The notes under the pieces: model-generated
Databases searched by the model: none
What the model was told of the DNA's origin: nothing
What the model saw: the letters and a program-made list of their open reading frames with translations, nothing else
Made by a program: the position numbers and the translations under genes
From: an uncultured Eudoraea sp.
GTDB taxonomy: Bacteria > Bacteroidota > Bacteroidia > Flavobacteriales > Flavobacteriaceae
Assembly (NCBI GenBank): GCA_905479615.1
Contig: CAJQNH010000141.1
Coordinates: 1-10,810 of the forward strand
Direction of reading: 5' to 3'
DNA length: 10,810 bases
In this document: piece after piece, positions 1-7,172 of the stretch
Position numbering within the stretch: position 1 is the stretch's first letter
Layout of the letters: each line of letters begins with the position of its first letter

Positions 1-753
1 GATATTACTGCACACCCAGAAGAACATGAAACTCCGGATAAATTTAAGGCAGAATGGGATAAATTTAATTTATGGCCATTAGTAATGAAGAATCCAGAAA
101 CTGTGGAAAGAGCTTACTCTATGGCTTCTTACCCAGCAGAAGGAAGAGAGATTATGCTAAATGTTCGTATTGCAACTCCACCATGGGATAGATCTAAAAA
201 TGGTTGGATGGATGTAAATCCAGGTGTGGCTTCTTCTTATATTTTTGCTCAAAAACCGGGAGATAAAGTGACTATATCAGGACCATATGGTGAATTTTTT
301 ATCAATGAGTCTGATTCGGAAATGCTATATGTCGGAGGGGGTGCAGGGATGGCTCCAATGAGATCTCATTTATATCACCTTTTCAAAACCTTGAAAACTA
401 ATCGTAAGGTTACTTACTGGTATGGAGGTCGTTCAAAAAGGGAATTATTTTATATAGAACATTTTAAAGAATTAGAAAAAGAGTTCCCGAATTTTAAATT
501 TTATATGGCACTCTCGGAACCTCAAGAAGAGGATAACTGGAAAGTTAAGGATAGCCTGGATGCGCCCGGGGATGGATTTGTTGGGTTTATTCATAATTGC
601 GTTATAGACAATTACTTAAATGATCACGAGTCCCCTGAGGATATTGAACTCTATTTTTGTGGACCGCCACTTATGAACAAGGCCGTTCAAAAGATGGGAG
701 AAGATTTTGGTATTCCGGATGAACATATACGTTTTGATGACTTTGGAGGTTAA
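1..753 (+). CDS. nqrF: Na+-translocating NADH:quinone reductase subunit F, C-terminal 250 residues (5' partial)
   Basis: The frame is open from base 1, so the gene begins outside the window. Known NqrF proteins are about 410-435 residues; the N-terminal membrane anchor and the 2Fe-2S domain are therefore missing here. Visible are the FAD-binding motif RAYSMASYP (about residue 37), then VASSYIF and ISGPYGEFF, the nucleotide-binding stretch GGGAGMAPMRSHL, YWYGGRSKRELFY, the NADH-domain motif YFCGPPLMN with its conserved Cys, and the family's C-terminal end DDFGG. NqrF is the NADH-oxidising entry subunit: it passes electrons from NADH through FAD and the iron-sulfur centre into the membrane complex, which pumps Na+. 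Compared with the Vibrio protein as I remember it, there is a short insertion before GFIHN. An apbE gene follows 400 bases downstream, which fits an nqr locus. The rest of the nqr operon is presumably just upstream of the window. Confidence 0.97.
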   Translation, partial: DITAHPEEHETPDKFKAEWDKFNLWPLVMKNPETVERAYSMASYPAEGREIMLNVRIATPPWDRSKNGWMDVNPGVASSYIFAQKPGDKVTISGPYGEFFINESDSEMLYVGGGAGMAPMRSHLYHLFKTLKTNRKVTYWYGGRSKRELFYIEHFKELEKEFPNFKFYMALSEPQEEDNWKVKDSLDAPGDGFVGFIHNCVIDNYLNDHESPEDIELYFCGPPLMNKAVQKMGEDFGIPDEHIRFDDFGG

Positions 754-775
754 TAATTTTACTTTTATATAATTT

Positions 776-806
776 AAAACCGATATTGATCAATATCGGT
801 TTTTTT
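776..806 (+). terminator. Intrinsic terminator after nqrF
   Basis: A perfect 28-base palindrome (776-803) with core CCGATATTGATCAATATCGG is followed by a run of seven T (800-806). It lies 22 bases after the nqrF stop and should end most nqr transcripts. The A-run on the left arm could let it work on the opposite strand too, but no convergent gene ends here. Confidence 0.85.
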
Positions 807-823
807 GATAAATAAATAATAAG

Positions 824-1180
824 TTGAAGGCGCTGACAGAACAAGAATTGCATAACCTGGCAATGAATATTGTGGGGAGACAGTTAGAATCTGAAGGGTA
901 TGAATTCATGGGTGTCAATAGTAAACCACGAAAGAACCCTCAATTTGTCTGCCTTAAGGAAAAACAACTGTATTTTATTGTTGTTCGCAATGTTGTTTAT
1001 CCCAATGACCCTCTAGTATTTGACAAGGGCCTTATGATAAAAATTAAAGAACAAGCATCCAAATTTGAGGCTAAAACCTATTATGCCGGAGTTGGTTTGT
1101 CTAATGCCGAAGATCAAAATCTTCCTGTTTATCTTAATGAAGCTTATATTGTAGATTATGATGGTCTTCTCGAAATTTAA
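824..1180 (+). CDS. Small conserved-type protein between nqrF and apbE (118 aa, TTG start)
   Basis: No enzymatic domain or membrane segment is recognised; this is a soluble alpha/beta-looking protein. Small proteins of this type occur beside nqrF in Flavobacteriia and are, as I recall, often labelled 'NqrF' in databases. It has neither FAD, NADH nor 2Fe-2S motifs, so that label would be an error carried over from the neighbour. The TTG at 824 is chosen because the N-terminal stretch LTEQELHNLA looks like genuine protein sequence. The first in-frame ATG is at 863 and would delete 13 residues. Only 17 bases separate this start from the T-run of the nqrF terminator, so the gene is expressed either by readthrough or from a promoter overlapping that hairpin. 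Its 3' end overlaps apbE by 23 bases, which suggests translational coupling. A role in Nqr assembly is inferred only from position. Confidence 0.8.
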   Translation: MKALTEQELHNLAMNIVGRQLESEGYEFMGVNSKPRKNPQFVCLKEKQLYFIVVRNVVYPNDPLVFDKGLMIKIKEQASKFEAKTYYAGVGLSNAEDQNLPVYLNEAYIVDYDGLLEI

Positions 1181-2189
1181 AATTAAGGTACTTTATCTTT
1201 TCCTGCTAGGGGCATTTATGTCTTCCTGTGGACTCGATTCTGCCACCTATGTCAAAAGCGCACACTTTGGAGGTGCTCTGGGTACTTCATACAGTATTAC
1301 TATCCTGGACCCGGAAACAATCAATCTAGAAAGCGAAATAGATTCTGTATTCAGGGTTATAAATAATTCCATGTCTACCTATTTGGCCGACTCAGATATT
1401 TCCAGGATAAATCAGGGAGATTCAATCATTGTAGTGGATATGATGTTTCGGGATGTATTTGAACTTTCAAAAGAAGTTTATTCTAATACTAACGGTTATT
1501 TTGATCCCACTGTGGGTGCTCTTGTAAACGCATGGGGGTTTGGCCCTGGGAAACAGCTGACATTGGATAGTACTAAAGTGGATAGTATTCTGCAATTCGT
1601 AGGCTTTGATAAAGTCCGATTAACAGCAGAGGGAACTGTAATTAAGAATGATCCCAGAATTTACATCGATTTCAATGCAATTGCTAAGGGATATGCAATA
1701 GATCGCCTGGCTGAGCTTTTGGATCAAAAAGATATTGAAAATTATTTAATAGAAGTTGGAGGTGAGATCGTTGCAAAAGGAGAGAATAAATTAAAACAAA
1801 AGTCCTGGATTGTTGGTGTTGATGACCCTCAAGTGGAGGAGGGCAGAAGGCTAAAACTCACACTTCAGCTTAGAGACAATGCCATGGCGTCATCGGGTAA
1901 TTATAGAAAATTCAGGGTAGATTCAACCACCGGTAAAAAATTTGTACATACAATTGATCCTAAAACTGGTTACACTAAAAATTCTGATGTTCTTGCTGTC
2001 AGCGTAATTGCAAAAAATTGCGCAAAGGCAGATGCATATGCGACAGCATTTATGGCGATGGAGTTATCAGAATCCATAAAATATTTGCGCTCTCACGAAC
2101 AACTGGATGCATATATCATTTATGTTGATGAAATTGGAGAAGTAAAAGAATTTATGACTCCTGAATTCAAAAAGCTTTTAGTTTACTGA
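1158..2189 (+). CDS. apbE: FAD:protein FMN transferase, lipoprotein (ApbE family)
   Basis: This 343-residue protein has the usual ApbE length. Residues 1-23 are a lipoprotein signal peptide with a lipobox MSSC and the lipid-anchored Cys at 24, so it should act at the outer face of a membrane. Family motifs are clear: the flavin-binding region DFNAIAKGYAID (171-182), IEVGGEI (198-204), SSGNYRKF (245-252), HTIDPKTGY (264-272), and the metal-binding stretch near the C-terminus KADAYATAF (290-298). ApbE enzymes transfer FMN from FAD to a Thr in target proteins; in Na+-NQR the targets are NqrB and NqrC. The location beside nqrF strongly supports that job here. ATG codons at 1158 and 1161 are both possible starts. 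The gene begins inside the previous one, and its stop touches the stop of the convergent methyltransferase gene. Confidence 0.96.
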   Translation: MMVFSKFKIKVLYLFLLGAFMSSCGLDSATYVKSAHFGGALGTSYSITILDPETINLESEIDSVFRVINNSMSTYLADSDISRINQGDSIIVVDMMFRDVFELSKEVYSNTNGYFDPTVGALVNAWGFGPGKQLTLDSTKVDSILQFVGFDKVRLTAEGTVIKNDPRIYIDFNAIAKGYAIDRLAELLDQKDIENYLIEVGGEIVAKGENKLKQKSWIVGVDDPQVEEGRRLKLTLQLRDNAMASSGNYRKFRVDSTTGKKFVHTIDPKTGYTKNSDVLAVSVIAKNCAKADAYATAFMAMELSESIKYLRSHEQLDAYIIYVDEIGEVKEFMTPEFKKLLVY

Positions 2190-2954
2190 TCACTTGGTAA
2201 CGACGGGAATTATTTCCCCTTTTGCCAATCTATATTTTTCTATATCGGAAGCGGACATCCCCGATGTGTAATCTACTTCATTAACTTTAAACCCAGCTTC
2301 TTTTAATCTGTCAAAATAATCACGCCCATAAATACGAACATGATCGTATTGTCCAAAAATTTTAGTTCGCTCTTTCTTATCGGTAATAGAATCATCTTCA
2401 TAAGTGACTTCTCTATTAAGATCCTGAGGTATTTGAAAAATACCCCAACCCGAAGGTTTAAGAACACGATAGAGCTCACTTATTGCTTTTTTATCGTTCG
2501 GGATATGTTCTAATACATGATTACATAAAATAATATCAAATGAATTATCCTTAAAGGGAAGTGCACAAATATCGGCTTTCACATCGGCAAGCGGAGAGTT
2601 TAGATCTGTGGTGGTATACTCCAGTTTTTTTAACTTCTTAAATTTACTATAGAAAGCCTGCTCCGGTGCAAAATGTAAGACCTTGTGAGGTGCTGTAAAA
2701 AAATCTGTTTCATTCTTCAGGTATAACCACAAAAGGCGATGTCTTTCCAGAGATAACGTAGAGGGCGAAAGAACATTTTCCCTGGAGTTTTCGTATCCAT
2801 ATGGAAGGAAACTTCTAAATTGTTTGCCATCAATTGGATCTATATACTTGTCCCCTTTAAGTGTCACGGAGAGGATGGGTCTTGCCAGGTAGCTCAGTTG
2901 AATTAATAAAGGCCTGGGTATTTTATTTAGGACATATTTGAATAGTTTTTTCAA
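2190..2954 (-). CDS. Class I SAM-dependent methyltransferase (254 aa, TTG start)
   Basis: A Methyltransf_11-like core occupies roughly residues 90-178: VLHFAPE (92-98) at the place of motif I, DICALPF (128-134), FDIILCNHVLEH (139-150) and LKPSGWGIFQIP (165-176). Motif I lacks the usual GxGxG glycine loop and has HFAPE instead, so SAM binding is inferred from the later motifs. An N-terminal stretch of about 85 residues contains a hydrophobic, basic segment that could associate with membrane. The substrate is unknown. The start is TTG at 2952-2954, 14 bases after the map stop, with AAAAGGATT just before it; no nearby in-frame ATG gives a better fit. It is the last gene of the gpmI-map run. It ends directly against apbE: the stops TGA and TCA (reverse) abut with no intergenic base. 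Confidence 0.88.
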   Translation of the reverse strand: MKKLFKYVLNKIPRPLLIQLSYLARPILSVTLKGDKYIDPIDGKQFRSFLPYGYENSRENVLSPSTLSLERHRLLWLYLKNETDFFTAPHKVLHFAPEQAFYSKFKKLKKLEYTTTDLNSPLADVKADICALPFKDNSFDIILCNHVLEHIPNDKKAISELYRVLKPSGWGIFQIPQDLNREVTYEDDSITDKKERTKIFGQYDHVRIYGRDYFDRLKEAGFKVNEVDYTSGMSASDIEKYRLAKGEIIPVVTK

Positions 2955-2968
2955 AATCCTTTTGCAGA

Positions 2969-3787
2969 TTAGAGTTGGAGCTTCTTTGTCCTAAATTCTT
3001 CTTCCTCATTATTTTTAATACCAAGAGCGTCATAGATATACTGAAAGGTAGAAAGCAATTCCGGTTTACCCTTAATGAGGGCCACATTATGCTCAAAATG
3101 AGCACTTGCCTTACCATCGGCAGTTAAGATGGTCCATCCGTCACGGAGCTGTTTTATGCGCTTGGTGCCCATATTAATCATAGGTTCAATGGCTACTACC
3201 ATTCCGTCAACAAATTTCTTTCCTCTTCCGCGTTTACCATAATTTGGCATTTCGGGCCCTTCGTGAAGCTTTTTACCGAGACCATGACCAACGAGTTCTC
3301 GTACTACCCCATATCCATGGCTTTCACAGTAATTTTGGATTGCAAAACCAACGTCTCCAACACGGTTTCCTACCTTGAATTCCCTGATTCCTTTATAAAG
3401 AGATTCTTTGGTAATTCTCAGAAGTTTTTTGGTCTCTTCATCTACATTTCCCACTTCAAACGTATATGCATGGTCTCCGTAAAATCCATTTTTTAAGGCA
3501 CCACAATCCACGGAAATGATATCACCATCTTTCAATGGTTCTTTATTTGGGATACCATGGACCACCTGTGCATTTGGACTTAGGTTTAATGTATTTGGAA
3601 AATCATACATACCTAGGAAACCTGGTTCAGCACCATGATCACGAATATATTCTTCTGCCAATTTATCCAGGTAAAGTCCGCCAACACCTGGTTTAATTTC
3701 AGAGGCCAGCATTCCCAGAGTTTTAGAAACTATTAAAGCACTCTCTCTAAGAAGTTCAATTTCTTCTAATGTCTTAATAACTACCAT
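2969..3787 (-). CDS. map: Methionine aminopeptidase, type I
   Basis: This 272-residue enzyme removes the initiator Met from nascent cytosolic proteins. The pita-bread fold residues are all present: the substrate His in VVHGIP (H77), metal ligands D94 (SVDCGA) and D105 (YGDHAYTF), H168 (VGHGLG), E201 (AIEPM) and E232 (FEHNV), plus H175 in KLHEGPE. There is no N-terminal zinc-finger extension, so it is type I, bacterial form. The C-terminus carries about 25 extra polar residues (NNEEEE and a basic end) beyond the catalytic domain. The gene follows gpmI by 23 bases and precedes the methyltransferase by 14, so the three are probably co-transcribed. The ATG start at 3787 gives an N-terminus typical of the family. 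Confidence 0.97.
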   Translation of the reverse strand: MVVIKTLEEIELLRESALIVSKTLGMLASEIKPGVGGLYLDKLAEEYIRDHGAEPGFLGMYDFPNTLNLSPNAQVVHGIPNKEPLKDGDIISVDCGALKNGFYGDHAYTFEVGNVDEETKKLLRITKESLYKGIREFKVGNRVGDVGFAIQNYCESHGYGVVRELVGHGLGKKLHEGPEMPNYGKRGRGKKFVDGMVVAIEPMINMGTKRIKQLRDGWTILTADGKASAHFEHNVALIKGKPELLSTFQYIYDALGIKNNEEEEFRTKKLQL

Positions 3788-3810
3788 GATGCAAATTTAA
3801 TACATTCCAC

Positions 3811-5328
3811 CTATATCAAAGAGTGTTGCGTCATTAATGCCGGCTGTGGAATGCCCATTAGTTCGAGAATTGTGGGAGCAATATCACCAAGTACACCATC
3901 ATTTATATTTTTCAGTTCCTTATCAACCAGGATTAAAGGCACCGGATTCGTTGTATGTGCAGTATTTGGCGTGCCATCTGGATTGATCATAGTTTCACAA
4001 TTACCGTGATCTGCAATCACTAAGGTCGAATATCCGTTTTTTAATCCTGCGGTAATAACCGCTTGTGCACATGCATCAACGGTCTCACAGGCTTTTATGG
4101 CAGCCTTCATATCCCCGGTATGCCCTACCATATCTGGATTTGCGAAGTTAAGGCACACAAAGTCCACTTCCCCTTTATTCAACTCGGGAATTATAGAATC
4201 TCTAATTTCATAAGCACTCATTTCCGGTTTCAGGTCATAAGTTGCCACTTTTGGTGAAGGGCATAATATCCGTTCTTCTCCCTCAAAAGGGATTTCTCTG
4301 CCGCCGTTAAAGAAAAAAGTTACATGAGGATATTTCTCTGTTTCAGCAATACGAATCTGTTTTTTGCCATTAAGGGCAAGGACTTCACCTAAGGTCTCTT
4401 TAAGATTATCTTTGTCATAAACTACATGTAAACCGCTAAATGAATCATCATAGTTAGTAAGGGTTACGTAGTAGAGATCCAGTTTATGCATATTTTGTTC
4501 ATGAAAATCTTTTTGACTTAACACCTGAGTAAGCTCTCTGCCTCGGTCTGTCCTAAAATTGAAAAATATGACCACATCTCCGTCTTTTATTTTAGTCAGT
4601 GGTTCCCCGGCTGCATTAACCATAGAAATTGGTTTGATGAATTCATCAGTGATACCTTCACTATAGCTTTTTTGCATTGCTTCGGATATATTATTAAAAG
4701 GTTCGCCTTTCCCATTAACCAATAAATCGTATGCTATTTTAACGCGTTCCCATCGTTTATCCCTATCCATGGCATAATATCTGCCAACAACGGAAGCCAG
4801 TTTAGCATTTTTATCCGAGCAGAAGCCGGTCAGGTCCTCTAAAAAAGTAATTCCGCTTTTTGGATCTACATCTCTTCCATCGGTAAAAGCGTGAATAAAT
4901 GCTTTTTCAACCCCATAATTTTCACTTACTTCAATAAGTCCTTTTAAATGTTCTGTATGACTATGTACTCCTCCATTACTTAGTAAACCCAGAAAATGGA
5001 CATCCTTGTTATGTTCTTTTGCATAAGTGAAGGCGTCTTTTAACTCTTTTTCGTCCTTTAGTGTATTTTCTTTAACGGCAAGATTAATTTTTGCCAAATC
5101 CTGATACACAATTCGCCCGGCTCCTAAATTCATATGGCCTACTTCACTATTGCCCATTTGTCCTTCAGGGAGACCAACATTCATTCCATCCGTCAGAAGA
5201 TTAGCATTAGCGTATTTTTTGTAAAGTGAGTCTATAAAGGGTGTATGGGCGTTTTCAATAGCCGAAACTTTAGGGTCCGGAGATTTACCCCATCCATCCA
5301 AGATCATCAAGATTACCTTTTTATTCAT
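3811..5328 (-). CDS. gpmI: 2,3-bisphosphoglycerate-independent phosphoglycerate mutase
   Basis: A full-length 505-residue iPGM that interconverts 3- and 2-phosphoglycerate in glycolysis and gluconeogenesis. The alkaline-phosphatase-fold motifs are in order: metal-binding D11 in LDGWG, the catalytic Ser61 in GNSEVGHMNLGAGR, then the transferase-domain motifs VHSHTEH (121-127), FTDGRDVDP (148-156) and GRYYAMDRDKRWERV (182-196), FNFRTDR, and the second metal cluster NFANPDMVGHTG (D399, H403), ADHGNCE (D440, H441) and TAHTTNPVP (H458). No key residue is missing. It is the first gene of a minus-strand run with map and the methyltransferase, and is divergent from the ankyrin gene, with 234 bases between them. 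A TATTTTTG -7-like element lies 23 bases upstream of the start. Confidence 0.98.
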   Translation of the reverse strand: MNKKVILMILDGWGKSPDPKVSAIENAHTPFIDSLYKKYANANLLTDGMNVGLPEGQMGNSEVGHMNLGAGRIVYQDLAKINLAVKENTLKDEKELKDAFTYAKEHNKDVHFLGLLSNGGVHSHTEHLKGLIEVSENYGVEKAFIHAFTDGRDVDPKSGITFLEDLTGFCSDKNAKLASVVGRYYAMDRDKRWERVKIAYDLLVNGKGEPFNNISEAMQKSYSEGITDEFIKPISMVNAAGEPLTKIKDGDVVIFFNFRTDRGRELTQVLSQKDFHEQNMHKLDLYYVTLTNYDDSFSGLHVVYDKDNLKETLGEVLALNGKKQIRIAETEKYPHVTFFFNGGREIPFEGEERILCPSPKVATYDLKPEMSAYEIRDSIIPELNKGEVDFVCLNFANPDMVGHTGDMKAAIKACETVDACAQAVITAGLKNGYSTLVIADHGNCETMINPDGTPNTAHTTNPVPLILVDKELKNINDGVLGDIAPTILELMGIPQPALMTQHSLI

Positions 5329-5350
5329 GGTCCTTTATTTAAAGATTTAG

Positions 5351-5358
5351 CAAAAATA
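5351..5358 (-). promoter_or_regulatory. Candidate Bacteroidota -7 element for gpmI-map-methyltransferase
   Basis: On the minus strand the octamer TATTTTTG matches the Bacteroidota consensus TAnnTTTG, and lies 22 bases before the gpmI ATG. I see no good TTTG at the expected -33 spacing, so this is a half-site call only. Confidence 0.35.
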
Positions 5359-5562
5359 CAGTGATTTGCCACGGTTTACCAGTATTCTTTGAGGCATTTT
5401 ATAAAATTTACAGGAAGATTAAAATATCTTATATATTCAACTGTAAAGAAAGGCTAAATGTTAAAATTAAGTTATTTATGTGTTAATGGTGAAACAATTA
5501 TCAATAAGTGGCGTCTATTGTAATATAATCAAAATCTATTCATCAATTAAAATCAATTCACC

Positions 5563-5952
5563 ATGAAAAAAACAATCTTTATTGCGGCCACAGCATGTCT
5601 GCTTATGGTTTCTGGCGTTTATGCCGAGAACAGTACAACTAATGAATCTACCAAAACAACTTTGAATGTGAAGGACCTTGCTATCAGTTCCTTTTGCAAA
5701 GCAATTCTTCAGGGGGATATTAATACGGTAAAAACATTAATTGAACTTGGAGAGGACGTTAATCAAAAATCCTTAGACATGACACCTGCAATGTTCGCAG
5801 CAAGGTATAACAAAGCTGAAATATTAGAGTTACTTATTGCTAATGGAGCAGATTTATCTATTAAAAATGATAAAGGGTATACGGCTAAGAAGTTGGCAAA
5901 ACTTTCTAACGCAACTGATGCGCTCGCTGTATTAGACGGACACAATATCTAG
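5563..5952 (+). CDS. Exported small ankyrin-repeat protein
   Basis: A 129-residue protein. Residues 1-21 form a Sec signal peptide (two Lys, hydrophobic core, likely cleavage after VYA), so it should be periplasmic or secreted. Residues about 39-126 hold two clear ankyrin units and a partial one. Typical signatures are ILQGDINTVKTLIELGEDVN, then DMTPAMFAARYNKAEILELL, IANGADLSIKND and KGYTAKKLA. Ankyrin repeats bind proteins and no catalytic domain is present, so the partner is unknown. The gene is alone: gpmI diverges from it 234 bases upstream and a very strong terminator follows 18 bases after the stop. That 234-base spacer is AT-rich and I see no convincing promoter match on the plus strand. 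The N-terminal capping repeat starts soon after a short Thr/Asn-rich linker (22-35). Confidence 0.9.
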   Translation: MKKTIFIAATACLLMVSGVYAENSTTNESTKTTLNVKDLAISSFCKAILQGDINTVKTLIELGEDVNQKSLDMTPAMFAARYNKAEILELLIANGADLSIKNDKGYTAKKLAKLSNATDALAVLDGHNI

Positions 5953-5970
5953 AAAGAAAAGTTTATTCAT

Positions 5971-6016
5971 CAATCAAAAAAAACCCTGACAGTTATGTCA
6001 GGGTTTTTTTTGATTG
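5971..6016. terminator. Strong, probably bidirectional intrinsic terminator
   Basis: A perfect 21-base-pair stem with loop GTTA (5992-5995). The inner arms are CCCTGACA and TGTCAGGG, flanked by eight A on the left and eight T on the right (6004-6011). The T-run serves the ankyrin gene on the plus strand; read from the other strand the A-run becomes a T-run that would end the minus-strand transcript of the 55-residue gene whose stop is at 6072. The short linkers on both sides fit a shared terminator. Confidence 0.93.
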
Positions 6017-6071
6017 GATTGGTTTTAAAAAATAAGTATTCTTGTAAAAGAGTTAATTAAAATTAAGCCAA

Positions 6072-6239
6072 CTAAAATTCAAATCCTGTAAAAGCCCTAT
6101 ACAAAAAGGCATAGATGGCCATCGATAGCATTAACACACAGAAAAAGGAATAAATTTTTAGCAGTACTACAACAAATTCCGGTTTACAGTTGTCAAATGC
6201 GTCTAAATAAAGACTTTTAAAATGCAATAGCGTTCCCAT
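6072..6239 (-). CDS. Small single-pass membrane protein, 55 aa
   Basis: This gene lies in what otherwise looks like a 340-base gap. It runs from ATG (6237-6239) to TAG (6072-6074). The protein begins MGTLLHFKSLYLDAF, has one long hydrophobic segment at about residues 23-47 (VVVLLKIYSFFCVLMLSMAI as its core) and ends YRAFTGFEF. The N-terminal amphipathic region, the single membrane helix and the Tyr/Arg/Thr-Gly-Phe ending resemble a family of tiny flavobacterial membrane proteins that I believe is DUF6747; this is from memory and not verified. Function unknown. A TATATTTG -7 match lies 73 bases upstream, and the strong hairpin at 5971-6016 can terminate it. The convincing membrane protein pattern, start, stop and flanking signals together argue that it is real. 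Confidence 0.75.
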   Translation of the reverse strand: MGTLLHFKSLYLDAFDNCKPEFVVVLLKIYSFFCVLMLSMAIYAFLYRAFTGFEF

Positions 6240-6312
6240 ATAGTTTCGTTTAAAATAATAATCAAAGCTATAAGGGTTAAATTAGAGGGGTAAAACAGAT
6301 TGGGAGGAATTT

Positions 6313-6320
6313 CAAATATA
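6313..6320 (-). promoter_or_regulatory. Candidate -7 element for the 55-aa membrane protein
   Basis: TATATTTG on the minus strand fits the Bacteroidota -7 consensus TAnnTTTG. It lies between the end of the M48 gene and the small gene and would give a leader of about 65-70 bases. No clear -33 TTTG is seen at the normal distance; a run of eight T lies just upstream. Confidence 0.35.
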
Positions 6321-6359
6321 CAAAAAAAAGATTCATGGCCTAGAATAACCTTATAAATC

Positions 6360-7130
6360 TTATCCGGTTTGGTCTTCGTATTTCCGGATAGATTCCTTAA
6401 TTTTTTCAATTCTATTCTCCGGATCCGGATGTGTGCTTTGAAATTCGGGAACTCTATTTGGCCCGGCCGAGGCTTTTAATATCTCCATTACATGAATCAT
6501 TTCTTCCGGCTCATAATCACTTTGCATCATGAATAAAACCCCCAGATCATCGCTTTCCAGTTCGTCTTCACGACCATTTGTTAAAAGTGTATTTTGACCA
6601 ATACCACTTACCAGGCTACCAGCATCTGCACCCACACTGGCACCCATGGATACAGTTTTCCAAAAATTACTCTCTGCAATGCGTTCAGCTGAATGTCTGC
6701 CTATCACATGTCCAATTTCATGTCCAAGGACCCCGGCTAGCTGAGATTCATTAAGTTGTATGAATAGGGCATAGGTTATAAAAACCTGTCCACCCGGTAA
6801 TGCAAAGGCATTAACAGTTTGGTCATCTGCGAGTAGATGAAATTCGTATTTATATGGAGTTTCCCGAGCAATACTGTTTTGTATTAGCCGGTTTCCAACA
6901 GCATCCACCAGGGTTTGGAGGCGCTCATCCGGATATAAGCCTCCGTATTGTTGAGCTACTTCGGGAGCACTTTGAAGACCTATAGCAATTTCTTGCTCAG
7001 AGGTCATATTGATGTTTTGAATTCTTCCGGTATAAGGATTCTCTTCCTTATTGTTCCAACGCTGGATAAGTGCAAATGCAACTATTATCAAACCAATAAC
7101 TATTCGAACTTTCCAACTTCCCCTTCTCAT
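6360..7130 (-). CDS. M48 family zinc metalloprotease, membrane anchored
   Basis: A 256-residue protein with a basic N-terminus and one hydrophobic helix (about residues 9-22), so the protease domain is likely periplasmic and anchored at the inner membrane. The zinc site is intact: HEIGH (H137, E138, H141) inside GHEIGHVIGRHSAER, and a third ligand E190 in the ExxxD motif ELESD (190-194). NAFALPGGQVFI (107-118) is also characteristic of M48 peptidases. The C-terminal STHPDPENRIEKI (232-244) is typical of the compact single-domain branch that includes LoiP- and BepA-like enzymes, which act in envelope protein quality control; no TPR repeats follow, so it is closer to the LoiP type. The gene starts 42 bases after the M15 stop on the same strand, so the two probably share a transcript. 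Confidence 0.93.
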   Translation of the reverse strand: MRRGSWKVRIVIGLIIVAFALIQRWNNKEENPYTGRIQNINMTSEQEIAIGLQSAPEVAQQYGGLYPDERLQTLVDAVGNRLIQNSIARETPYKYEFHLLADDQTVNAFALPGGQVFITYALFIQLNESQLAGVLGHEIGHVIGRHSAERIAESNFWKTVSMGASVGADAGSLVSGIGQNTLLTNGREDELESDDLGVLFMMQSDYEPEEMIHVMEILKASAGPNRVPEFQSTHPDPENRIEKIKESIRKYEDQTG

Positions 7131-7172
7131 AGTATAGTATTCATCTCTGTTATTCTAAAGTATAGAAAATGC

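Noticed and set aside
671..853. Minus-strand 60-residue frame over the end of nqrF and the terminator
   Set aside because: It crosses a strong terminator hairpin and is antisense to nqrF and the next gene.
2923..3117. Minus-strand 64-residue frame between map and the methyltransferase
   Set aside because: It overlaps the 3' part of map in another frame and has no protein-like features.
5458..5523. 21-residue plus-strand frame upstream of the ankyrin gene
   Set aside because: Too short, no recognisable pattern, and no start context; it could at most be a leader peptide.
5329..5562. Possible riboswitch or regulatory RNA ahead of gpmI or the ankyrin gene
   Set aside because: No conserved element or strong paired structure is visible by eye; only an AT-rich spacer and a half-matched promoter.
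6321..6356. Weak hairpin plus a run of eight T on the minus strand after the M48 gene
   Set aside because: The pairing is interrupted by mismatches (ATTC/GAAT outer arms around GGCC), so I could not support it as a terminator.
6203..6409. Minus-strand 68-residue frame across the M48 gene end
   Set aside because: It overlaps the M48 stop region and the better-supported 55-residue membrane protein in another frame, and its own sequence shows no domain or signal.
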